A DNA stretch of 64,000 bases, from contig DYMU01000003.1 in the NCBI GenBank assembly GCA_020721445.1, positions 116,986-180,985 of the forward strand, given 5' to 3'. Shown here one piece after another: positions 19,145 through 26,998 of this stretch (positions are counted from its first letter, which is position 1; each line of letters begins with the position of its first letter). A program made the position numbers and the translations under genes. The DNA comes from Gemmobacter nectariphilus. Its GTDB lineage: Bacteria; Pseudomonadota; Alphaproteobacteria; Rhodobacterales; Rhodobacteraceae. The notes beneath the pieces were generated by a model that saw only the letters and a program-made list of their open reading frames with translations, did no database searches and was not told the origin of the DNA.

Positions 19145-19920
19145 TGGAACCGATCCTGAAAGGCACAAACCTCGTCAAACGCTTTGGCAAGGTGACCGCG
19201 CTCGATCACTGCGATTTCGAGTTGTATCCCGGCGAGATATTGGCGGTGATCGGTGACAACGGCGCGGGAAAATCGACGCTGATCAAGGCGATGTCGGGGG
19301 CGGTGATCCCGGACGAGGGCGAGATCACGCTGGAGGGCCGGCAGGTCAGGTTCACCTCGCCCATCGACGCCCGCGCGGCAGGGATAGAGACAGTATATCA
19401 GACACTTGCAATGTCGCCCGCGCTGTCGATTGCCGACAACATGTTCATGGGCCGCGAGTTGCGCGCGCCCGGCATCATGGGGTCGGTTTTTCGCAAGCTG
19501 GACCGGGTGCGGATGGAAAAGTTCGCACGGGAAAAGCTGAACGAGTTGGGGCTGATGACGATCCAGAACATCAATCAGGCGGTCGAGACGCTTTCGGGTG
19601 GACAGCGGCAGGGGGTCGCGGTGGCGCGGGCGGCGGCGTTCGGGTCGAAGGTGGTGATATTGGATGAACCCACCGCCGCCTTGGGGGTGAAGGAAAGCCG
19701 CCGGGTGCTGGAGTTGATCCGCGATGTGCGGTCGCGCGGGATTCCGATCATCCTGATCAGCCACAATATGCCGCATGTGTTTGAAGTTGCAGACAGAATA
19801 CACATTCATCGCCTTGGCAAACGGCTGTGCGTGATCAAGCCCGGCGACCATAGCATGTCGGATGCGGTGGCCTTCATGACCGGCGCGAAAGTGCCCGAAG
19901 GCGTGGCTGAACAGGCATGA
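19144..19920 (+). CDS. frcA: Fructose ABC transporter ATP-binding protein
   Basis: 258 aa single ABC domain, half the size of RbsA-type double ATPases, as is characteristic of FrcA. Walker A GDNGAGKST near residue 38, signature LSGGQRQGVAVA, Walker B KVVILDEPTAAL and H-loop ILISHNMPHV are all intact. It energises FrcC. It overlaps frcC by one base and frcK by four (ATGA). Confidence 0.93.
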   Translation: MEPILKGTNLVKRFGKVTALDHCDFELYPGEILAVIGDNGAGKSTLIKAMSGAVIPDEGEITLEGRQVRFTSPIDARAAGIETVYQTLAMSPALSIADNMFMGRELRAPGIMGSVFRKLDRVRMEKFAREKLNELGLMTIQNINQAVETLSGGQRQGVAVARAAAFGSKVVILDEPTAALGVKESRRVLELIRDVRSRGIPIILISHNMPHVFEVADRIHIHRLGKRLCVIKPGDHSMSDAVAFMTGAKVPEGVAEQA

Positions 19921-20534
19921 CGCCGGACGCATTGGCCGATCTGATCCGGTCGCGGGCCGGGGCCATGGGCGGGCGAAGGCGGTTTCTGACCGCCCTTGCC
20001 GGGCCGCCTGGTGCGGGCAAATCCACCCTGGCGCAAGCGGTTGTGGCGGCCATCGGCAAGGGCGCGCGCGTGGTGCCGATGGATGGCTTTCACTATGACG
20101 ATGCGGTGCTGATCGCGCGCGGCATGCGGGCCCGCAAGGGCGCGCCGGACACCTTTGATGTGGCTGGGTTTATCCATCTGATACAACGTCTTGGGGATGA
20201 GGATGAGGTCGCCATCCCGGTGTTTGACCGACGGATGGAACTGTCACGGGCCGCCGCCGATGTGGTGCTGCCCGAGGACCGGTTTCTGGTGATCGAGGGC
20301 AATTATCTGTTGCTGGACGAGGCGCCTTGGCGCGCGCTGGCGGGGGCCTTTGATCTGACGGTCTGGATCGACGTGCCCGAGGCCGAACTGGACCGCCGCC
20401 TGATGGCGCGCTGGGCGCATCATGGCAAGACGCCGCAGGCGGCGCGGGCCTGGATCGACGGCAACGACCTGCCCAACATCCGCCGCACGGTTGCCGGGTC
20501 GCGCCGGGCGGATGTGGTTGTGCGCTGGGTGTGA
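19917..20534 (+). CDS. frcK: P-loop kinase FrcK-like
   Basis: 205 aa. Walker A AGPPGAGKSTLAQA near residues 28-37, then PMDGFHYDD, VFDRRMELSRAAADVV and VIEGNYLLLDE, the pattern of uridine kinase/pantothenate kinase-like P-loop kinases (FrcK, YggC-type). FrcK is the last gene of the Sinorhizobium frcBCAK operon; its exact substrate there was not settled as far as I recall, so fructokinase activity is plausible but unproven. The ATG overlaps the frcA stop. Confidence 0.85.
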   Translation: MTPDALADLIRSRAGAMGGRRRFLTALAGPPGAGKSTLAQAVVAAIGKGARVVPMDGFHYDDAVLIARGMRARKGAPDTFDVAGFIHLIQRLGDEDEVAIPVFDRRMELSRAAADVVLPEDRFLVIEGNYLLLDEAPWRALAGAFDLTVWIDVPEAELDRRLMARWAHHGKTPQAARAWIDGNDLPNIRRTVAGSRRADVVVRWV

Positions 20535-20537
20535 CAG

Positions 20538-20581
20538 GCGTGGTGCCGGCGTGGTCACCGCGTGGTGCACGCGTGGTCACA
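20538..20581 (+). repeat. Four-unit 11-bp tandem repeat
   Basis: GCGTGGTGCCG, GCGTGGTCACC, GCGTGGTGCAC, GCGTGGTCACA in exact register, starting 3 nt after the frcK stop codon. The GCGTGGT core is invariant and the last four bases vary. Confidence 0.85.
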
Positions 20582-20656
20582 CGAGCGGTGTGGCGCTTGC
20601 CTCCCACCCACCGCCATTGTGGGGGGCAGGCCGCCCCTACCCCCACCCCCTCCCCT

Positions 20657-20752
20657 CCCCACGAGGGGGAGGGGAGGCGCGTTGGGGTGAGGGTGGTTCA
20701 AGATCGGGATGGGAGCTTCCCTCCCCCTTTGTGGGAGGGAGAGGGTGGGGGG
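20657..20752 (+). repeat. GC-rich palindromic intergenic element, unit 1
   Basis: The spacer 20535-20930 has no credible gene. It holds the 11-bp tandem repeat and two copies of an element of about 95 bp. Unit 1 has a left part GAGGGGGAGGGGAGGCGCG then TTGGGGTGAGGG and a right part TTCCCTCCCCCTTTGTGGGA then GGGAGAGGGTGGGGGG. The halves can pair through their G-runs and C-runs, giving a long imperfect hairpin. Confidence 0.75.
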
Positions 20753-20800
20753 AGGGGTGCGGCGCTGCCCCCCACCCCCATCGTCGGGCGCATGCCCGGA

Positions 20801-20898
20801 CCCCAACAGAGGGGGAGGGGAGGCGCGTTGGGGTGAGGGCGGTTTGCGATCAGGAAGGGCGCGTCCCTCCCCCTTGTGGGGAGGGAGAGGGTGGGGGG
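20801..20898 (+). repeat. GC-rich palindromic intergenic element, unit 2
   Basis: Direct repeat of unit 1 about 144 bp downstream. The arms GAGGGGGAGGGGAGGCGCG and CCTCCCCCTTGTGG are nearly identical to unit 1, while the centre (GGTTTGCGATCAGGAAGGGC) has diverged. Conserved arms with a variable middle suggest selection on, or spread through, the hairpin. Confidence 0.75.
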
Positions 20899-20930
20899 CC
20901 GTGGGCAGGGCGAGGGTGGGTGGTATCGGA

Positions 20931-21863
20931 TCACAACCCCGGCGGCATGGCCTTGCGTTGGCGGGCGCGCTCCAGCCCCAGGGCGCGTTCGCGCCAGATG
21001 ATCAGCACGCCGGCCGTGATCACGATCGCCGCCCCGGCCAGCATGGTGGCGGTGGGCACCTCGTCAAAGAAAAACCAGCCGAAGGCCAGCGCAAACAGCA
21101 TGGAGGCATAGTCGAACGGCGCCACCACCGAGGCATCGGCGCTGCGATAGGACGAGGTCAGGAAGATCTGGCCCAAGCCACCCAGCAGGCCCGAGGCGAC
21201 CAGCAGCGCGGCCTCGAACCCGGTGGGGACCACCCAGCCCCAGGGCAGCGTCAGCAAGGACAGCAGCGTGGCGGTGACCGAAAACCAGAACACGATGGTG
21301 GCGGTGGTTTCGGTGTTCACCAGCTTGCGCACGAAGACCTGTGCCAGGGCGGCAAACACCGCGCTGCCCAGCACCATCATGGCGCCCAACGCCTCGGCGT
21401 GGCTGGCGCCGGTGTTGACGATGGTCAGGCGCGGCGACACCACGATCAGCACGCCGACCATGCCAAGGATGACGCAGGAAATGCGAAAGAGGCGCACCTC
21501 TTCGCCCAGAAACATCGCGGCGAAGACCACGGTCAGCAGGGGTGCGGTATAGCCGATGGCGGTAACTTCGGGCAGTGGCAGATAGGCCAGCGCGGCAAAG
21601 CCCAGCCCCATGGCCGTGGTGCCCATCAGCCCGCGCCAGAAATGGCCGAACGGGTTTTTCGTGCGCAGGCCGGTGGACAGCTCACGTCGCCAGGCCAGCC
21701 AGACAAGGATGACCGGGATGGCAAAGAATGAGCGGAAAAACACCGCCTCGCCCGCCGGGACATGGTCGGCGGTGGCCTTGATCATTGCGGCCATCGTGAT
21801 GAACACAAGGACCGAGATCAGCTTGTAGGCAATGCCGCGCATCGGGTTCATGATTGGGGCCAT
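20931..21863 (-). CDS. DMT-superfamily (EamA) transporter
   Basis: About 310 aa with ten predicted helices in two EamA repeats. The first includes [20 protein letters not shown], and the second carries [19 protein letters not shown] near residue 255. These 10-TM exporters move metabolites such as amino acids, purines or riboflavin; the substrate is not evident. In-frame ATGs at 21863, 21851 and 21842 are all possible, none with a good Shine-Dalgarno; the longest was taken. The frame is open to 22124, but the extra residues run into the adenine deaminase gene on the other strand. It is divergent from ade. Confidence 0.85.
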   Translation of the reverse strand: MAPIMNPMRGIAYKLISVLVFITMAAMIKATADHVPAGEAVFFRSFFAIPVILVWLAWRRELSTGLRTKNPFGHFWRGLMGTTAMGLGFAALAYLPLPEVTAIGYTAPLLTVVFAAMFLGEEVRLFRISCVILGMVGVLIVVSPRLTIVNTGASHAEALGAMMVLGSAVFAALAQVFVRKLVNTETTATIVFWFSVTATLLSLLTLPWGWVVPTGFEAALLVASGLLGGLGQIFLTSSYRSADASVVAPFDYASMLFALAFGWFFFDEVPTATMLAGAAIVITAGVLIIWRERALGLERARQRKAMPPGL

Positions 21864-21969
21864 GGTGGCGGCGAATGGCCGGGGCTGCAAGCGCGCGATT
21901 GTCCCCGGCACAATCGCGGCTTCCCTGTTCTGCCCGGCTCTGCTTTGCTGGAGCAAAGGAGTCGCCCAA

Positions 21970-23682
21970 ATGCCCCAGATTGCCCCCAAAGCCGCCCTGT
22001 CTGACCGGATCGCCCAAGGCCGGGGCGAGGTGCCTGCCGATCTGGTGCTGAAAGGCGGGCGGGTGTTTGACCTGATCACCGGGGACTTGGTGCCCAGCGA
22101 TGTGGCGATTTGTGGCGATACCATTGTGGGGGTATTTGGCGATTACAGCGGACGGCGAGAGATGGATGTGTCGGGCAGGATTCTGGTGCCGGGATTCATC
22201 GACACGCATCTGCATATCGAGTCGTCCTTGGTCACGCCCTATGAGTTTGACCGTTGCGTGACGCCGCGCGGGGTGACGACGGCGATCTGCGACCCGCATG
22301 AGATTGCAAATGTCTGCGGGCTGGAGGGGATCGGCTATTTCCTTGAGGCCTCGACCCGGACCTTGATGGATATCCGGGTGCAACTGTCGTCTTGCGTGCC
22401 GTCCACCCATATGGAAACCGCAGGCGCGCGGCTGGAGGCGGCGGATTTGCTGCCCCTGCGCGACCATCCGCGCGGGATCGGGCTGGCCGAGTTCATGAAC
22501 TTTCCCGGTGTGCTGATGCAGGACGCGGGCTGCATGGCCAAGCTGCAAGCCTGGCAGGGCCGCCATATCGACGGCCACGCGCCCTTGCTGCGCGGCAATG
22601 ATCTGAACGGCTATATCAGTGCCGGCATCCGCACCGAGCACGAGGCGACCACCGCCGAGGAGGGCTTGGAAAAGCTGCGCAAGGGGATGCGGGTGTTGAT
22701 CCGCGAAGGGTCTGTCAGCAAGGACATGCACGCGCTGGCATCCTTGGTGACCGAGCGGTTCGCGCCCTATCTGTGCCTGTGCACCGATGACCGCAACCCG
22801 CTGGATATCGCGGAACACGGCCATCTGGATTACATGATCCGCACGCTGATTGCCGATGGCTGCCCGCCTTTGGCGGTGTACCGGGTGGCCAGCCTGTCGG
22901 CGGCCGAGGCCTTCGGGCTGAAGGATCGCGGTCTGATCGCGCCGGGCAAGCGGGCGGATATCGTGGTGATCGACAGTCTTGAGGGCTGCCATGCGTCGAT
23001 GGTGCTGGCGGGGGGCGTGGTCGCAGATGCGGCGGCCTTTGCGGCGCGGGCCTTGACCGAGCCGGTGGCGCGGCATTCGGTGAAGGCGGCCCCGGTGCGG
23101 GCCGAAGATTTCCGCACCAAGGGCAACCGGGTGGAAACGCCGGTAATCGGCATCCTGCCGGGCAAGATCATCACCCCGCATCTGACGTATGACATCGCGC
23201 CCGAGGATGGCGACAAGCGGCCCGATGTGGCGCGTGATCTGATCAAGATCGCGGTGATCGAGCGGCACGGCAAGAACGGCAACCGCGCCACCGGCTTTGT
23301 GCAGGGCTTTGGCTTGCAGCGCGGCGCCATCGCCTCGACCGTCTGCCATGACCATCACAACATCGCGGTGGTGGGGGTGGATTACGATGACATGGCGCTG
23401 GCCGCGAACCGGCTGGGGCAGATCGAGGGCGGCTTTGTGGTGGTCGAAGGCGGCCGGGTGCTGGCGGAACTGGCGCTGCCGGTGGCGGGGTTGATGAGCC
23501 TTGAGCCGTTCGAGGTGGTGCGCGACGCGCTGGTGGAGTTACGCGCGGCGGCCAAGGGGTTGGGCGTGGTGCTGGAAGAGCCGTTTTTGCAACTGGCGTT
23601 TCTGGCGCTGCCGGTCATTCCGCATCTGAAGATCACCGACATGGGGATGGTGGATGTCGACCGCTTTGAGGTGATCGGATGA
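21970..23682 (+). CDS. ade: Adenine deaminase
   Basis: Amidohydrolase converting adenine to hypoxanthine and ammonia in purine salvage, 570 aa, normal for the family. [18 protein letters not shown] gives the metal-binding Hx[35 protein letters not shown] and [11 protein letters not shown] are diagnostic. The C-terminal part ([19 protein letters not shown]) is the conserved adenine deaminase C-domain. The ATG at 21970 follows AAAGGAG (21957-21963), which decides it over earlier in-frame codons. Confidence 0.95.
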   Translation: MPQIAPKAALSDRIAQGRGEVPADLVLKGGRVFDLITGDLVPSDVAICGDTIVGVFGDYSGRREMDVSGRILVPGFIDTHLHIESSLVTPYEFDRCVTPRGVTTAICDPHEIANVCGLEGIGYFLEASTRTLMDIRVQLSSCVPSTHMETAGARLEAADLLPLRDHPRGIGLAEFMNFPGVLMQDAGCMAKLQAWQGRHIDGHAPLLRGNDLNGYISAGIRTEHEATTAEEGLEKLRKGMRVLIREGSVSKDMHALASLVTERFAPYLCLCTDDRNPLDIAEHGHLDYMIRTLIADGCPPLAVYRVASLSAAEAFGLKDRGLIAPGKRADIVVIDSLEGCHASMVLAGGVVADAAAFAARALTEPVARHSVKAAPVRAEDFRTKGNRVETPVIGILPGKIITPHLTYDIAPEDGDKRPDVARDLIKIAVIERHGKNGNRATGFVQGFGLQRGAIASTVCHDHHNIAVVGVDYDDMALAANRLGQIEGGFVVVEGGRVLAELALPVAGLMSLEPFEVVRDALVELRAAAKGLGVVLEEPFLQLAFLALPVIPHLKITDMGMVDVDRFEVIG

Positions 23683-23765
23683 GGCGGGCGGCCGCGGGGG
23701 CCATCGAGGCCCCGCTTGGCCGCGCTGCCGCGGTTCGGTTTGCAGGGCTGTCGCTTGGGGCGGCC

Positions 23766-23802
23766 TGCGCCTCCGGCGGGAGTATTTGGCAAGCAGCAAT
23801 CC
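23766..23802 (+). repeat. Dispersed intergenic repeat, copy B
   Basis: GCGCCTCCGGCGGGAGTATT then TGGCAAGCAGCAATCC, in the spacer between ade and the LysR gene. It shares AGTATTT-GCAAGCAGCAAT with the copies at 37.9, 43.2 and 57.9 kb. Confidence 0.75.
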
Positions 23803-23872
23803 GGGGTATCGACGGGGGGCTGCGGCTGGCGGGGCCTGTGTCGCAGCCGTGCGGGCCGGGGCGGGGTTTGCG

Positions 23873-24757
23873 ATGATTGACAAGCTGGAGATGTTCATCG
23901 CCCTGGCGCGCGAGGGGCATTTTGGGCGGGCGGCCGAAGCCTGCGGGGTGACGCAGCCGTCGCTTTCGGCGGCGATCAAGCAGCTTGAGGACCAGTTGGG
24001 GGTGCAGCTGGTGTTTCGCGGCTCACGCTTTCAGGGGTTGACGCCCGAGGGGCAGCGGGTGCTGGACCGGGCGCGCGGCATCGTGGCCGAGACGCGGGCC
24101 TTGCGCGACGAGATGCGGTCGGCGCGCGACGGGTTGGCGGGGAACCTGCGGATCGGGGTCATTCCCACCGCGCTTCCGATGGTGGCGCGGATCACGGTGC
24201 CGTTGACGGCGAAACATCCGCGGGTGCGGGTGACGGTGTTGTCACGGACCAGCGCCGAGATATTGGCGGGGATCGAGCGGTTGGATCTGGATGCCGGGAT
24301 CACCTATCTGGACAACGAGCCCTTGGGCCGGGTGGTGCGGCAGCCGCTTTATGCCGAGTTTTACCGGCTGATCTGTGCGCCGGGCCATGTCTTGGCGGGG
24401 CGGGCGCAGGTCAGTTGGGCCGATCTGGCAGGGTTGCCGCTGTGTCTGTTGACCGGCGACATGCAGAACCGGCGGATCGTCAACCAGCATCTGTCGCAAG
24501 CCGGGGTGCGGGCCGAGCCGGGGGTCGAGTCGAACTCGACCATCGCGCTGATGGTGCATGTGGCGACGGGGGGGTGGGTGTCGATCCTGCCAAAGGCGCT
24601 GGCCGATCTGTTCGCGCAATCGGGGGCGGTGCGGGCGGTGCCGATCGTGGCGCCCGAGGCCGAGCATCTGGTCGGCCTGATCGCGGCGCAGCGCGACACG
24701 CCGACGCCGCTGATCGCGGCGCTGCTGGACGCGGCGCGGCGGTTTGATAGTTTTTGA
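23873..24757 (+). CDS. LysR-family regulator of the fds operon (FdsR-like)
   Basis: 294 aa. Residues 1-60 are the LysR winged helix (MFIALAREGHFGRAAEACGV, TQPSLSAAIKQLEDQLGVQL). An effector-binding domain follows (GNLRIGVIPTALPMVA). The ATG at 23873 is the family-consistent start. It is co-oriented with and immediately upstream of the formate dehydrogenase genes. Its last codons lie in a dyad that looks like its own binding site. LysR-type FdsR regulators are known beside fds operons in other proteobacteria, so formate-responsive control is likely though inferred. Confidence 0.88.
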   Translation: MIDKLEMFIALAREGHFGRAAEACGVTQPSLSAAIKQLEDQLGVQLVFRGSRFQGLTPEGQRVLDRARGIVAETRALRDEMRSARDGLAGNLRIGVIPTALPMVARITVPLTAKHPRVRVTVLSRTSAEILAGIERLDLDAGITYLDNEPLGRVVRQPLYAEFYRLICAPGHVLAGRAQVSWADLAGLPLCLLTGDMQNRRIVNQHLSQAGVRAEPGVESNSTIALMVHVATGGWVSILPKALADLFAQSGAVRAVPIVAPEAEHLVGLIAAQRDTPTPLIAALLDAARRFDSF

Positions 24758-24764
24758 CTATCAA
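24744..24764. promoter_or_regulatory. LysR-type operator overlapping the regulator's stop codon
   Basis: TTGATAGT (24744-24751) - TTTTG - ACTATCAA (24757-24764), a perfect 8-bp dyad. The core TAGTTTTTGACTA fits the T-N11-A rule of LysR boxes. It covers the last codons and the TGA of the LysR gene and lies about 80 bp before fdsG. Confidence 0.75.
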
Positions 24765-24781
24765 GCAACGGGTTATTTGCA

Positions 24782-24809
24782 TTGATTTGGCTTTTGAGGC
24801 GCGTAGGAT
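24782..24809 (+). promoter_or_regulatory. Candidate fds operon promoter
   Basis: TTGATT (24782-24787), 16-nt spacer, TAGGAT (24804-24809), 30 nt before the fdsG ATG. The dyad lies just upstream of the -35, the usual position for LysR activation. Read by eye only. Confidence 0.5.
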
Positions 24810-24838
24810 CGTGGCAAGGCATGGTCACGGGGTAAGAG

Positions 24839-25309
24839 ATGTCAGGCGAAGCCTTGGACAGAGCGCGCATAGGCGAGATCGTGGCCGCCCATCAGGGGAT
24901 GGAGGGGGAGCTTTTGCCGGTGCTGCATGCGGTGCAGGCGGCGTTTGGCCATGTGCCGCAGGCGGCGGTGCCGGTGCTGGCCGAAGGGCTGGGGCTGACG
25001 CGGGCCGAGGTGCATGGGGTGGTTTCGTTCTACCATGATTTCCGCGAAGCGCCTGCCGGGCGGCATGTGCTGCGGCTGTGCCGGGCCGAGGCCTGTCAGG
25101 CGATGGGCGGTGATCGGCTGGCGCTGGCGGCGCAGGAGTGGTTGGGGCTGGATTGGCACCAGACCAGCGCCGACGGCGCGGTGACGCTGGAGCCGGTGTT
25201 TTGCCTTGGGCTGTGCGCCTGTGCCCCGGCGGCGCAGGTCAATGGACGGTTGGTGGGGCGGCTGGATGACGAAAAGCTTGCGGCGCTGCTGGGCGGGGTG
25301 CGGTCGTGA
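24839..25309 (+). CDS. fdsG: NAD-dependent formate dehydrogenase gamma subunit
   Basis: 156 aa NuoE-like [2Fe-2S] subunit. LPVLHAVQAAFGHVP and HGVVSFYHDFREAP precede the cluster ligands in CRAEACQAMGG and CLGLCACAPAAQVNGRLVG (four Cys in thioredoxin-fold ferredoxin spacing). It relays electrons between the FMN subunit FdsB and FdsA in the cytoplasmic complex. The gene ends in a GTGA overlap with fdsB. Confidence 0.94.
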   Translation: MSGEALDRARIGEIVAAHQGMEGELLPVLHAVQAAFGHVPQAAVPVLAEGLGLTRAEVHGVVSFYHDFREAPAGRHVLRLCRAEACQAMGGDRLALAAQEWLGLDWHQTSADGAVTLEPVFCLGLCACAPAAQVNGRLVGRLDDEKLAALLGGVRS

Positions 25310-26823
25310 AGGTCTGGGTGCCGTTGGACGCTGCCGCGCGGGCTTGTGGCGCGGAGGAGGTGGTTGCCGCCTTGCAGGCCGAGGCTGTGCTGCGGGGCAT
25401 CACGCTGGACGTGGTGCGCAACGGGTCGCGCGGGATGGTCTGGCTGGAGCCTTTGGTCGAGGTCGAGACGGAAAAGGGCCGCGCCGGCTTTGGCCCGATG
25501 ACCGCGGCGGATGTGGGTCAGGTGTTTGACGGCGGGCCTTTGGCCTTGGGGCTGGTCGAGGACTTGCCTTGGATGAAGGCGCAGACGCGGCTGACCTTTG
25601 CCCGTTGTGGGGTGATTGATCCTTTGTCGCTGGCGGATTACCGGGCGCATGGCGGGTTTGTCGGGCTGGAGCGCGCGCTTGGGATGGGCGTGGAGGCGCG
25701 CTTGGCGGATGTCATCGCCTCGGGCCTGCGCGGGCGGGGCGGGGCGGGGTTCCCGACCGGGATCAAGTGGCGGACGGTGGCGGCGGCGGTGGCGGACCGT
25801 AAATATATCGTCTGCAATGCCGATGAAGGCGACAGCGGCACCTTCGCCGACCGGATGATCATGGAAGGCGATCCGTTTTCGGTCATCGAGGGGATGGCGA
25901 TTGCCGGGATCACGGTGCGGGCGACCAAGGGTTTTGTCTATATCCGCAGCGAATACCCTGATGCGATTGCGATGATGACGGCGGCGGTTGATGTCGCGCG
26001 CGAGGCGGGGGTTCTGGGCGCGTCGGTGGCGGGGTCGGGGCCGGCCTTTGACATCGAGGTGCGGGTGGGCGCGGGGGCCTATGTCTGTGGCGAGGAGACC
26101 AGTCTGCTGAACAGCCTTGAGGGCAAGCGCGGCGTGGTGCGCGCAAAGCCCCCCCTGCCGGCGCTGGAAGGGTTTCTGGGCAAGCCGACGGTGGTGAACA
26201 ACGTCATCAGCCTGGCAACAATTCCGGTGATCTTTGAACGCGGGGCGCAGGCCTATGCGGATTTCGGGATGGGCCGGTCGCGCGGCACCATTCCGTTGCA
26301 GATTGCCGGGAATGTGGCACGGGGCGGGCTGTTTGAAACCGCCTTCGGCATGAGCTTGGGCGATATCGTGTTGGGGCTGGCCGGGGGCACGGCCAGCGGT
26401 CGCCCGGTCAAGGCGGTGCAGGTGGGCGGGCCGTTGGGGGCGTATTTTCCGCCCGCGCTGTTCGACACGCCGTTTTGTTATGAAGAATACGCCGGGGCTG
26501 GCGGGTTGGTGGGGCACGCCGGGATCGTGGTGTTTGACGACAGCGCCGACATGCTGGCACAGGCGCGGTTTGCGTTCGAGTTTTGCGCGATTGAATCCTG
26601 TGGCAAGTGCACGCCCTGCCGGATTGGCGCGGTGCGGGGCGTGGAAACCATCGACCGGATCGCGCGGGGCGAAGCGGCGGCGGTGCCGTTGCTGACCGAT
26701 CTGTGCGACACCATGAAGGCGGGGTCGCTGTGCGCGCTGGGCGGGTTTACGCCCTATCCGGTGATGAGCGCGCTGCGGCATTTCCCGGATGATTTCGCAA
26801 AGGCGCGGGAGGCGGCGGAATGA
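25306..26823 (+). CDS. fdsB: NAD-dependent formate dehydrogenase beta subunit
   Basis: 505 aa NuoF-like diaphorase. An N-terminal NuoE/thioredoxin-like segment (about 1-110) is followed by the FMN/NADH domain (GLRGRGGAGFPTGIKW, NADEGDSGTFADRMIM, GAGAYVCGEETSLLNSLEG). ESCGKCTPCRIGAVRG near residue 430 plus a later Cys binds a [4Fe-4S] cluster. It reduces NAD+. The GTG start overlaps the fdsG stop. Confidence 0.95.
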   Translation: MKVWVPLDAAARACGAEEVVAALQAEAVLRGITLDVVRNGSRGMVWLEPLVEVETEKGRAGFGPMTAADVGQVFDGGPLALGLVEDLPWMKAQTRLTFARCGVIDPLSLADYRAHGGFVGLERALGMGVEARLADVIASGLRGRGGAGFPTGIKWRTVAAAVADRKYIVCNADEGDSGTFADRMIMEGDPFSVIEGMAIAGITVRATKGFVYIRSEYPDAIAMMTAAVDVAREAGVLGASVAGSGPAFDIEVRVGAGAYVCGEETSLLNSLEGKRGVVRAKPPLPALEGFLGKPTVVNNVISLATIPVIFERGAQAYADFGMGRSRGTIPLQIAGNVARGGLFETAFGMSLGDIVLGLAGGTASGRPVKAVQVGGPLGAYFPPALFDTPFCYEEYAGAGGLVGHAGIVVFDDSADMLAQARFAFEFCAIESCGKCTPCRIGAVRGVETIDRIARGEAAAVPLLTDLCDTMKAGSLCALGGFTPYPVMSALRHFPDDFAKAREAAE

Positions 26824-26850
26824 CCCAGAGCGCCGCCCCACCCCATTCGT

Positions 26851-26954
26851 GCCCCACGAGGGGGGAGGGGGCCACCCTCACTTGCCACCCGGCGCGCGTT
26901 GAAAAGCGAGGCGCCTCCCTCCCCCCTCTGTGGGGGAGGGATGGGGTGGGGGGC
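26851..26954 (+). repeat. GC-rich palindromic intergenic element, unit 3, inside the fds operon
   Basis: Same arm design as the two units at 20.7-20.9 kb: CCCCACGAGGGGGGAGGGG on the left, CCTCCCTCCCCCCTCTGTGG then GGGAGGGATGGGGTGGGG on the right. It fills most of the 175-nt fdsB-fdsA gap in an otherwise overlapping operon. Confidence 0.7.
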
Positions 26955-26998
26955 TTGGGTGCTGGTCGCACCGTGGCAAAACACAAAGGGACCGCTGC

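Noticed and set aside
20535..20930. CRISPR array or small protein genes in the repeat-rich spacer
   Set aside because: Repeats are too few, too long and palindromic with unequal spacing; the open frames here are Gly/Pro/Arg-rich translations of the repeats.
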